NCBI GenBank assembly: GCA_036417435.1
Contig: CM070901.1
Span: 64,042,501-64,106,500, forward strand
DNA from: Inia geoffrensis
Lineage: Eukaryota; Chordata; Mammalia; Artiodactyla; Iniidae
Direction: 5' to 3'
DNA: 64,000 nt
Position 1 is the first letter of the stretch. The number at the start of each line of letters is the position of its first letter. Below the pieces are notes generated by a model, which had not been told where the DNA came from, did no database searches, and saw only the letters and a program-made list of their open reading frames with translations. Below are positions 45,335-54,925 of this stretch, piece by piece. The translations under genes and the position numbers were made by a program.

Positions 45335-45480
45335 ATATTAAAATTGCATTTGCTGGGCTCTGTCTATGTGTCCTAAGTATTTCACATACACTATTTCCTA
45401 TGATATTTTCAGCCACGCCAGGAAGGAGGTGCTTCTGTTGCATTTTAGTGCTGAAGAGGCTGAGCCACAGTGGTGACCCC
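45335..45480 (-). mobile_element. MIR SINE
   Basis: 'tgctgggctctgtctatgtg', 'tatttcacatacactatttc', 'tgctgaagaggctgagcc' are antisense MIR. Confidence 0.65.
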
Positions 45481-46974
45481 CTGTGACCTTCTGAGTCCCA
45501 ATCTGTGACATTTTCCATAACCTCCATCCCCACTGTCTTCCCATAACACTCTGCACCTCTAACTTTGCATTCCAAGTCTGACCAGAGCTACATTTTAGAA
45601 AGATCCTGAATTGGTGGCATGGAGATGCGTTGGATGAGAGACTAAAGGCTGGGAGAATGTGAGGAATACACTGCAACCGTGCCAGAGAGAGAGGAACTAT
45701 GGCGGTGAAGGAAAGAAGGGTTCTGGCTGGGTGTGGGGAAGGAGTCTGGAGGTTGAGACCACCAGACGAGGAGCTGAGGTTGTCTCCAGAGTCAGATTAG
45801 GGGAGGTCAGCACCGGCCCAAGGCAGGATTGGGGAAAGTTTTGCCTCACAGCAGGGGACTTTCCTAGAAGACCTTTAGAAGACCCTTTCAACCCTTCAAC
45901 CGGTTCCGTTATAGCAGTGGCATTCTTTGGGTTGCTCAGAAGGCAAAGCTCTAAAAATAGAAAGCCTTATTATTACTGATTAAATTGCTTTCCACCTACA
46001 GAATTTTCTGAAAGTAATAAGAAAAGGAAGCCTGAGTCTGTGCGGAAGGGTTCAGGGAGCACAGATGTATTGAGAGGTGATGAGAGAAGAGGGAGGATGG
46101 AAAGAATGTGAGGCCAGGCAGGTAAGGAGGGGGTGAAGGTAAAAACATCACTGAGTGAACACACTGATGGCTGAAGGGACCTTTCAGCGGGCGTCGGTGT
46201 CCAAGAGGGGTATTAGCTGAGTTTTTATCGAGGCCACCGCCTCGGCTGAAGGAGGACAGGGGCCAAGGGCTGCAGGGATTTCCAGGCTGCCTCTGCTTCA
46301 GGGCGATGCATGAATGTCCCCACAGCTCTAAAAGGTGTGCGGCTTCTAACCCCTTCTCTCTTCTGCCTCCTGATGCATGTCAGGCTCATAAAAATTCTGA
46401 GACGGGCACCCATGGTGATTAAGCATCTATAAAGTCATATGCAGAGAGGAGTTCAAAGAAAAGAAATGGAAAATACTATATTTGTACATTTAAATTATTT
46501 TTTTTTAAAGGATGATCTCTCCAATTGAATCAGCATCAGCTCATTCAGTTGGATTCACCCCTGTAGCTCTGCCTTAGAATAATTGAGAATGATGTGAACT
46601 CCTCTTTCTTATGATGTGAACAGTCCGAGTCCATGTGTTTTCTGTATCTTCTCCCATACGACTTGGTTCAGCGTCCTGGATGCCCTCCTGTGTTGTCCCT
46701 GCAGGAGTGTTCTCATCAGCATGGAAAACACCAGGGCTTCGAAGTCAGGCTAGAAAGCTGGCTTTCCTCATAGATGGCTCGGGCTACTGGCCTCTTAAAA
46801 GGAATTATTCCAAATTGCCATTTACTCATAGGTAAACAATGATTGGATAACGGTATTTTCACATGGTTTGACATAATCATACCTCTGAGTTTCATCTTTT
46901 CCAAAATGGAGGTGATAAAGGAGTTGTTGTTTAATGAGTATAGAGTTTTAGTTTTACAAGATGGAAAGAGTTCT
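45481..46974. other. Unassigned repeat-poor block
   Basis: About 1.5 kb with frames (for example 45659-45979, 46635-46835) that I do not recognise. No island or repeat family seen. Confidence 0.4.
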
Positions 46975-47381
46975 GCAGATTGGTTGCCCCAAAATATGAA
47001 GGTACCATTAAAAAAAAAAGCTCCACAGAGTAAGTTTTAAAGACCTTATTGGCTTTATTCATGAATAAATGAATCAGGCAGCATATCCAATTTAGCGGAT
47101 AGAAGGGAGCTCTGGGGAACTGTGCAAAATGAAAGATTTTTATAGGAGGAAGGGAGCAGGGACAGGGAAGTTATACTAGGCAGAAAGCAGACTGGTTACT
47201 TTCCCTACAGGGCATGGCAGTGGTTCATAAGGCATATTACCTACCTAATGCTAATCAGGTTGGCTGGTTTAAAATTCCATTTCTGGGAGAGTGGAAACTG
47301 TAATCGAGTTAAGTCCGGGTTTGGTGACATGGGGCTTAGCATAAGCAGCTCCATCTTGGGCCTGTTGTCTTGTTTTTAACA
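46975..47381 (-). mobile_element. Probable solo LTR (ERV-type), minus strand
   Basis: On the minus strand it begins 'tgttaaaaacaagac', has 'agaccttattgg' on the plus strand near its end, a TATA box TATAAAAATC (plus 47135-47144 reads gatttttata) and about 80 bases on an AATAAA signal (plus TTTATT 47054-47059). The TATA-then-AATAAA order is that of a retroviral LTR. No viral genes. The outer edge near 46975 is approximate. Confidence 0.65.
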
Positions 47382-47489
47382 GTACTTAACACGGCTGGGC
47401 TGTACCCTTAAAAATCGTTAAAGTGGTATATTTTGTTATGTGTATTTCACCACAATAAAAACAAGAGATAGTAAAGTCTGATAGTAAAG

Positions 47490-47612
47490 TCACCTGACAG
47501 TGGTAAAGGTGGGACTAAGAGGATGTGTGTACAGAGCTTTGCACAATTCCTGGCACATGGTAGACACTCAGCTCAATAAATGTTAACTTTTAGTAGTAGT
47601 ATCAGTATTAAT
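47490..47612 (+). mobile_element. MIR SINE, 3' part
   Basis: 'ctttgcacaattcctggcac', 'ctcagctcaataaatgttaa' is the MIR 3' end. Confidence 0.75.
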
Positions 47613-47622
47613 AGTTTATAGT

Positions 47623-47965
47623 GGGGCTTCCCTGGTGGCGCAGTGGTTAAGAATCCACCTGCCAATGCAAGGGACGTGCGTTCGAGCCCTGGTCCGGGAA
47701 GATCCCACATGCTGCGGAGCCACTAAGCCCGTGAGTCAAAACAACTGAGCCTGTGCTCTAGAGCCTGCGAGCCACAACTACTGAGCCCATGTGCCACAAC
47801 TACTGAAGCCCGCAAGCCTAGAGCCCGTGCTCCGCAACAAGAGAAGCCACTGCAGTGAGAATCCCGCACACCACAACCAAGAGTAGCCCCCGCTCGCAGC
47901 AACTAGAGAAAGCCCAATCAGGGCAATGAAGACCCAGTGCAGCCAAAAAGTAAAAAAAAAAAAAA
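47623..47965 (+). mobile_element. CHR-type SINE, long form, sense strand
   Basis: 'ggggcttccctggtggcgca', 'gggacgtgcgttcgagccct' (B box), an internal run of 'ccacaactactgag' duplications that the short form lacks, 'gcagcaactagagaaagccc' and an A-tail to 47965. Duplication is weak ('agttt'). This is the best reference copy of the long form in the window. Confidence 0.95.
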
Positions 47966-48376
47966 GTTTGTTGTTACCAACATTGGTATTCTCTTTCCCC
48001 AACCTAAAATCAAGTTGTCCCTCTAGTACTTTGGGAAGGAGAAAGCTATAGGGGATGATTACCTAATGGAATCTCCAAAATATTCATTATTGTCATTAGG
48101 GTTTCCCTTAAGCTGGAATCTGAATCTCTTTATAATAGTAACAGCTTTGTAAGAACGCTCTTTGACATAAATCACAGCAAGATCTTTTTTGACCCACCTC
48201 CTAGAGTAATGGAAATAAAAACAAAAATAAACAAATAGGACCTAATGAAACTTAAAAGCTTTTGCACAGCAAAGGAAACTATAAATAAGATGAAAAGACA
48301 GCCCTCACTCAGAATGGGAGAAACTATTTGCAAATGAATCAACAAAGGATTAATCTCTAAAATATATAAACAGCTT

Positions 48377-49027
48377 ATGCAGCTCAATATTAAAAAAACA
48401 AACAACCTAATCAAAAAATGGGCCAAAGACCTAAATAGACATTTCTCTGAAGAAGACATACACATGGCTAAGAGGCACATGAAAAGCTGCTTAACATCAC
48501 TAATTATTAGAGCAATGCAAATCAAAACTACAATGAGGTATCACCTCACACCAGTTAGAATGGGCATCATCAGAAAATCTACAAACAACAAATGCTGGAG
48601 AGGGTGTGGAGAAGAGGGAACCCTCTTGCACTGTTGGTGGGAATGTAAATTGATACAGCCACTATGGAGAACAGTATGGAGGTTCCTTAAAAAACTAAAA
48701 ATAGAATTACCATAAGACCCAGCAATCCCACTACTGGGCATATACCCAGAGAAAACCATAATTCAGAAAGACACATGCACCCCAATGTTCATTGCAGCAC
48801 TACTTACAATAGCCAGGTCACGGAAGCAACCTAAATGCCCATCGACTGAGGAATGGATAAAGAAGATGTGGTACATATATACAATGGAATATTACTCAGC
48901 CATAAAAAGGAACAAAATTGGGTCATTTGTAGAGACGTGGATGGACTTGGAGACTGTCATACAGAGTGAAGTAAGTCAGAAAGAGAATAACAAATATCAT
49001 ATATTAATGCATATGTGTGGAATCTAG
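48377..49027 (+). pseudogene. L1 ORF2 C-terminal remnant
   Basis: The C-terminal end of the L1 ORF2 protein (endonuclease/reverse transcriptase; both catalytic domains are absent from this fragment). The frame from 48377 has 112 residues with the cysteine-rich motif CX3CX7HX4C at C73, C77, H85, C90, then a TAA at 48713 replacing a tyrosine codon. The same frame resumes at 48785 and ends at 49027 in '...MHMCGI'. Upstream, small deletions break the frame. Non-functional. Confidence 0.93.
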
Positions 49028-49122
49028 AAAAATGGTACAGATGAACTGGTTTGCAGGGCAGAAGTTGAGACACAGATGTAGAGAACAAACGTATGGACAC
49101 CAAGGGGGGAAACTGGGGTAGA

Positions 49123-49143
49123 TGGTGGTGGTGGTGGTGGTGG
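49123..49143. repeat. (GTG)n microsatellite inside L1
   Basis: Six to seven GTG units in the L1 3'UTR. Confidence 0.85.
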
Positions 49144-49245
49144 GATGAATTGGGAGATTGGGATTGACATGTATACACTAATATGTATAAAACAGATAAC
49201 TAATAAGAACCTGCTGTATAAAAAAATAAAATAAATTTAAAAATA

Positions 49246-49270
49246 TAAATAAATAAATAAATAAATAAAA
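49246..49270. repeat. (AAAT)n in L1 tail
   Basis: Tetranucleotide growth within the L1 A-rich tail. Confidence 0.85.
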
Positions 49271-49475
49271 TAATGTTGAAAAACAAACAAACAAAAGTAG
49301 TAACAGCTAACACTCATTTTAACCTAAATGAGCTCATCTAAGCCACAGAAAGCTCTAGGGAATGGGTATAGTTATTTTCATCACTTGCCTGAAGTGACAC
49401 AACTAGTACGTGACAGTCCAGATGAGACCGTCTGCAATTTTGCCCACTAAGTTGTACGGCCTACACCCAGCCCAC

Positions 49476-50429
49476 CATTGCTTTATAGAGTTTCTAGCTT
49501 AGAGCCACTTTACATGATTGGCTCCTCTTTAGCTGTGGCCAACTAAAATCCTTAGGTCTTATTCTCTGAAATGCCAGCCATCATCTCAGATTTGCAAGAC
49601 GTTTGTATTTCAGACATAAGAAGGGCACAGCTGGAAGGGTGCACACTTTGGGAGGAGTCTGGAGGTGCTCCCTAGGTGGCCCGTTACTCATAAGACTGCT
49701 CTGTTCAATGTGCCTTCCCCGAGAGCTCTGAGCTTGACTCCCTCACCCCAGAAGTTCTATTCATTTAGTTTTGCATGTTGTTCACCCACTAATTAATTAA
49801 TGTAATATATGCACAGAGTAATAAGCACTCGAGCAACATAGAACAACAGAAAATGAAAAGTAGAAGTGTCCCGTCCCTCTCCCTCACCTATGCCTATGTT
49901 TAGTGACTTCTGTTTCTAGTTCTTCTGGTGGTTATTTCCAAACTTTAAATGCTTTTACGTCTTTTGCTTGTTTTTCAGCTTGAAATAGTGTTTATTGATT
50001 TTTCACTTAAAAGAGGAAGAATATAACTCATTTGCAGTAATTGTATTTCTCCTCCAAACTTTGCTTTTTTGTTGTTCTTTGCTTATGTAATTTTAAATTA
50101 TAAATTCAAATTTATCTTTTTAAAAGATTATGTTTCATGATAGCTCAATTTCAGACAATATTTTCTGATTCTGCACTGTAAAATGAGGACTTCACCGCCC
50201 TCCACGTTCTAACTTCTGTCAGTGTTTTATCACTTTTACATTGCTGGCATGAAATATTTACATCCTGGTCTGTAACCACCATTAGTTCCTCTGTGTTTTG
50301 CTCATATGTTGATTTCATAGATTGAAAATCAATGAATATTTACATTATTATTATGTAATTATTATTTTCTTCAGAACCAAGCAGTGTGATTAGGCCCATG
50401 GAAAAGATGCAATTCTATTGTTGAAGTAA
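49476..50429. other. Unassigned AT-rich DNA
   Basis: About 950 bp. 49795-49930 loosely resembles an old LINE 3' segment. Otherwise not recognised. Confidence 0.4.
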
Positions 50430-50780
50430 TTGAACAAGGAGGCATTAGACCGAGGTGACTCTAATGCTTTGGTAGTCTACTAAGCAAACCAAAGTCCGAG
50501 CCAGAGTCAATTCCTGTAAGTGTGCTTGTATCTGAGAAAATGAAATTCAAGGACAACAATCACCATTAACTGGGCTTTTCCAAATAAAGCAACTGTTAGC
50601 CAGTCGAATCATTTTCTTGCTTTGCTTCTGTGTCTGCTCTGTCAAAGCCTTTCCCATAGTTCCTGGCGGCCCTGCATCCCTAACCATTCTCAGTTTAGCA
50701 CTGTCTCATCCAAATTGACATTTCCTCAGATAAACTCTTCAAAAATTTAACGTGCCTCAGTTTACCTTTTTAACACTATA
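50430..50780 (+). mobile_element. Possible ancient LTR
   Basis: 'gtctactaagcaaaccaaag', 'gtgcttgtatctgagaaaat', 'tctgctctgtcaaagccttt' (decayed TATA region), 'cagataaactcttcaaaaat' (decayed poly(A) signal) and the terminal 'ctcagtttacctttttaaca' are in LTR order. The start is uncertain. Confidence 0.5.
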
Positions 50781-51687
50781 TTGTTAAAACTCCTCCATTC
50801 AAAGGAGACCGATCCCAGAATCACTGTCAGATGAATTCTGTTTTTCATACATTCTCTCCATGCTCAGAGTCATAACATTTTCATTTTTGTATATTTGGAT
50901 TGTGACTTTCTTCTGCACCTCTTTCGTAATTTTATTTTTCCTGGCATTTCTAACTACCTTTCTTTCTTCTTGTTCACAAAATGGTGATATTCTTTTACCT
51001 TCTCGATAAGATCATTCAGCTTCGAATTCCAACGACTTGTTACAGGACATTTCCTTGATTCTTAAAGATATTCTCAGAGTTCTGTCCTCCCTTCCTAATG
51101 TGCTTCATTACCTTCTAGGCCCTCTAAAGAACTGTCACTCTAGGATTTCAATTCATTTTACATTTTACTTCCACTCTTTCTGGGTCCCATGCTCTCCACT
51201 CTTAGATTTCTGTTTTGCTTGCCTGGAGTGTGCTTTGAAATGATTGTTACAGAAGGGTGCATCGGAAGCCAGCTTTCTGGGCTTTTGTTTGTCTCACCAC
51301 CCCTACCCTTAGTTTCTAATTTCTTTGGCTAGAATCCTAGGATTAAGATGATTTTTCTCTCTGCTTTGACCTCTAGTATACAGTTTTACTGATGACAATC
51401 TGATATGTGCTGTTTTATAAGTAACCAGTTTTATTTTTGCCTAAACTATTAAGATCATTTTTGTCCTTGGTGTTTCTAAACTTTAACTGGGATATATTTG
51501 AGTGGTGGACCTAGCTTGTAGTTTTTATAAGCTCTAGGCATCTGTCCTCTTTTCTTTCTTTCTTTTATTATTTCCTCCCTTCCATTTTCTCTGTATTCAT
51601 TTTCTGGAGCTCTCATCAAATGGATGGTTCACTTACTGGATTGAGCGTGTAAGCCTTTTAACTTTTCTCTGATATTTTCCATCTCTT
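50781..51687. other. Unassigned T-rich DNA
   Basis: About 900 bp, T-rich, possibly antisense old LINE. Together with 52164-52450 it flanks the SINE and may be one interrupted element. Not resolved. Confidence 0.35.
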
Positions 51688-51700
51688 TGTCTTTTTTAAA

Positions 51701-52149
51701 AATATTTATTTATTTATTTATTTTTGGCTGCACTGGGTCTTCATTGCTGCATGCAGGCTTTCTCTAGTTGTGGTGAGCGGGGGCTACTCTTCGTTGCAGT
51801 GCGCAGGCTTCTCATTGTGGTGGCTTCTCTTGTTGCGGAGCACAGGTTCTAGGTGTGTGGGCTTCAGTAGTTGTGGCTCACGGGCTGATAGATCACAGGC
51901 TCAGCAGTTGTGGCACACGGGCTTAGTTGCTCCATGGCATGTGGGATCTTCCTGGACCAGGGCTCGAACCCATGTCCCCTGCATTGGCAGGCGGATTCTT
52001 TTTTTCTTTTAACATCTTTATTGGAGTATAATTGCTTTACAATGGTGTGTTAGTTTCTGCTTTATAGCAAAGTGAAGCAGCTATACATATACATATATCC
52101 TCATATCGCTTCCCTCTTGCATCTCCGACTGTGCCACCAGGGAAGTCCC
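51701..52149 (-). mobile_element. CHR-type SINE, long form, carrying an L1 insert
   Basis: Tail 'tatttatttatttattt', 'ggctgcactgggtcttcatt' through 'gcattggcaggcggattc', then an L1 fragment, then the SINE head 'actgtgccaccagggaagtc'. Duplication 'tgtcttttttaaa' at 51688-51700 and 52150-52163, with one T added. Confidence 0.93.
51997..52126 (-). mobile_element. L1 3' fragment nested in a SINE
   Basis: T-rich tail then 'aacatctttattggagtata' through 'cttccctcttgcatctcc', the antisense L1 3' end, about 130 bp. The SINE resumes after it with about four bases missing and no duplication. Confidence 0.88.
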
Positions 52150-52163
52150 TGTCTTTTTTTAAA

Positions 52164-52639
52164 TCTATGCTCTAGAAAATTTCTTTGAATTTGTCTTCCA
52201 GCTACCCTATTGACCTTTTCTCTTTAACAATTGTGCCTTTAATTTCCAATAACTGTTTCTTGCTCTGTGAAGGTTTTATTTTTATAAGAACTATTTTTGT
52301 TTTATGAGTGTAACATCTCCCTGAATCTCTCTGAACACACTAATTAGAATTGTTTTAAAAGTTGTTCTCTATCTTGTTTCTTCTGGGGTTTTTAATTTAT
52401 CAAGCTTCTTTTGTGATGCTGATCTTTTTCAAATACTTAGTGATTCTTGGAAGTCTACTCATATTTTTTGAATGAAGGAGTGAATGTATTAATTTCTGAA
52501 GCCAGCACGAATTTCCTTTGTGAGTGTAGAGTCCTGCTTTCTTATCAGGTCTCTTTCCGAAACAGAAGGCAATTAAGGTCAGAGACAAAGTGCCTGCCCC
52601 CATGTTAGTTATCATCTTAGGGAGGCAAACCTCACATAC
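52164..52639. other. Unassigned T-rich DNA
   Basis: Continuation of the T-rich host sequence. No gene recognised. Confidence 0.4.
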
Positions 52640-53440
52640 ATAATGCGATAAATAAATATAAATTTTTGATAATATTTGATGAGAATAACAGGGCTTTATG
52701 AGGGTGCATACCTGGGAGATCTAATTTAGATTCAAGTTTTAGGGAAGGTTTTTCTGAGGAGGTAACCTCCATACTGGGCTCTGAAATGTGGATTGGAGTT
52801 GCCAGGCAGAGTGGATATTAGAGCCTTCCAAGCAGAGGGAATGGCATGTTTAATGGCCCTGGAGGCAGGAAAGGGTATGGCATGTTTTAAGCACTGAAAG
52901 GAAACCTGTGTATCTACGACACAGTGATCAAGGGCAAGAATCCATGAGTTTAGAGTAAAGAAGTAGCCAGGGGCTGGGTCATGGCACCTTGAAGATCAAG
53001 TTATAGGTTATTTTTCAGTGCAATGATAAATCATTGAAAGAGTTTAAGCATGGGAGTAATATGATCAGACTTATGTTAATAAAAAGATTCTGGCTGTAGT
53101 GTGGCTAATGGAATGGAGAGGGTAAGAGTGGAAGCAGGGGAAGAAGTTAGGACATTTTTGTAGTGGTCCAGGCAGAAGAAGATGGTAGATCATCATGGGT
53201 ACATTAGAGATGAGGAGAAAAACTGACAGGATTAGATGGTAGAGGAGATATACAGAGCAATGGGGGAAGCAGATACATGGATGGCTGTTAGACTTCTGGC
53301 ATGAGCAAAGTGGTAGATAGAGATGCCATTTGGGGATGAAAGACCCTGGAAGACAAGCAGATTTGGAGGTAAGATCATGAATTTAGTTGGGTTATGTCAG
53401 GTGTGAGATGTCCAGTAGGCTTCTGAACACTTGAATCTAG
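52640..53440 (-). mobile_element. L2 LINE, about 0.8 kb
   Basis: Antisense L2 run: 'ccaagcagagggaatggcat', 'ggccctggaggcaggaaagg', 'gagtaatatgatcagactta', 'gattctggctgtagtgtggc', 'tagtggtccaggcagaagaa' and 'gatgtccagtaggcttctga'. Confidence 0.8.
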
Positions 53441-53754
53441 AGAGAATGGTGCCATGGAGACCAAAGGAGCATGCTTCAAGAAGGAAAGAGAAAGGTCAGC
53501 GTGTTGAATGCTGTCATGCTGTCCAAGAAACAGTAGCTGAGACCTATTATTTCAAACTTGAAACAAAGAGATTTTTGATGACTTTGGAAAGAGTAGTCTT
53601 ATTACAGGGGTGGCCAGACTATGTGGGTTGAGAAGCAAGTGAAGGAGAGCAAACGGACAGTGTGGGAGTGGAAGAGGGATGCTTAGATAACACCTTGGAG
53701 AGACTGGCTGTGAAGGGGAAGAGAGGACAGAAGCTAAAGAGAAGTGCAGCATAA

Positions 53755-53890
53755 TAGTGTTCCCACATCAATGTTATCCATTAGACTGTGAGCTCTAGAA
53801 GGGCAGGGACCATTTCTTTTTATATTTCTTTCTGTTCTCTGGCCCAGTAGTGGAACATGGTAGCTGATCCAACCAATCTATGAGAATATA
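53755..53890 (+). mobile_element. L2 LINE 3' end
   Basis: 'gactgtgagctctagaaggg', 'cagggaccatttctttttat' and 'gctgatccaaccaatc' form the sense L2 3' end. Confidence 0.65.
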
Positions 53891-53929
53891 CAAAGTCTTA
53901 GAGAGACTTTCTAAAGAGAACCATTCTAA

Positions 53930-53986
53930 AACAACCTAAGTGTCCATCAACAGACGAATGAATAAAGAAGATGTGGTGTGTATATA

Positions 53987-54034
<48 letters not shown>

Positions 54035-54419
54035 ATGTAATACTACTCAGCCATAAAAAAGAATGAAATTTTGTCATTTGCAGGAACATAGATGGGCTTG
54101 GAGGCATTATGTTAAGTGAGATAAGTCAGACAGAGAAAGATAAATACTGTATGATAACGCTTATATGTGGAATATAAAAAATACAACAGACTAGTGAATA
54201 TAACATAAAAGAAGCAGACGCAGATATAGAGAACAAACTAGTGGTCACCAGTGTGGAGGAGAGGCAACTTAGGTGTAGAGGAATGGGAGGTACAAACTCT
54301 TGGGTGTAAGATAGGCTCAAGGATGTATTGTACAACAAGGGGAATATAGCTAATATTTTGTAATATGTGTAAATGGAAAGTAACCTTTAAAAATTGTATA
54401 AAAATCAATTTTAAAAAAG
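53930..54419 (+). mobile_element. 5'-truncated L1 with internal (TA)n
   Basis: Begins in the ORF2 end ('gtccatcaacagacgaatga'), passes through a TA repeat, 'actcagccataaaaaagaat', and ends in an A-rich tail. A 14-bp duplication 'gagaaccattctaa' at 53916-53929 and 54420-54433. Confidence 0.92.
53995..54031. repeat. (TA)n microsatellite inside L1
   Basis: About 18 TA units, preceded by mixed TG/TA units from about 53979. Grown from the 'tacatatatacaatgg' site of the L1. Confidence 0.95.
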
Positions 54420-54689
54420 GAGAACCATTCTAATGTTCCGTGGCAAGCAGAGCTGGCTCAACACTTAGCCCCCAGTGCTGTTGCTGAGACTGATCAGAGG
54501 TCCACATAACAGCAGACTGTTGACAGCTATGACTTGTGTAAATTGTCTTTATCACCCTGGCCTCTTGGGGTTTAAGCTGCTGAAGGCTCTACTTGGGAAA
54601 GATTAAAAGGATCCAGTGGGACTTCTGAGTAACCCCAGGTATTGGTTTTAGAGTTGAACTGTCCTCTCAAGATAAGAACAGCCGTAGAT

Positions 54690-54925
54690 CCTCCTTATTT
54701 TTACTGAGTACCTACTATGCAATGATCACTGTGCCATGTGTTTTTACGTGTTCTCTCACCTTTTCATAACTCTCTCATTTTCACAGCTGTCATTTACATT
54801 TCATAGATGAGAGCATGAAGGCTCAGAGAGAGTAAGTATATCTCCTAAGGTCATATATGTGTTGTAAATAGCAGAGTTAGGATTGGAACCCAGGTCTTCT
54901 GATTTCACAAGACATACACTTTATA
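54690..54925 (-). mobile_element. MIR SINE, near full length
   Basis: 'actgagtacctactatgcaa', 'gctcagagagagtaagtata' and 'attggaacccaggtcttctg' give a nearly complete antisense MIR. Confidence 0.85.

Larger units (their letters stand above)
48147..49297 (+). mobile_element. 5'-truncated young L1, about 1.15 kb
   Basis: Starts inside ORF2 at 'ttgacataaatcacagcaag' and runs through the ORF2 end, 3'UTR and an A-rich (AAAT/AAAC)n tail. An 11-bp duplication 'tagtaacagct' at 48136-48146 and 49298-49308. The longest young L1 copy here. It is disabled by truncation, a frameshift and a stop. Confidence 0.95.
48128..49475 (-). mobile_element. MIR SINE, split by an L1
   Basis: 'tttataatagtaacagct' before the L1, then 'taacagctaacactcatttt', 'gcctgaagtgacacaactag' and 'tacgtgacagtccagatg' after it form one antisense MIR. 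Confidence 0.7.
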
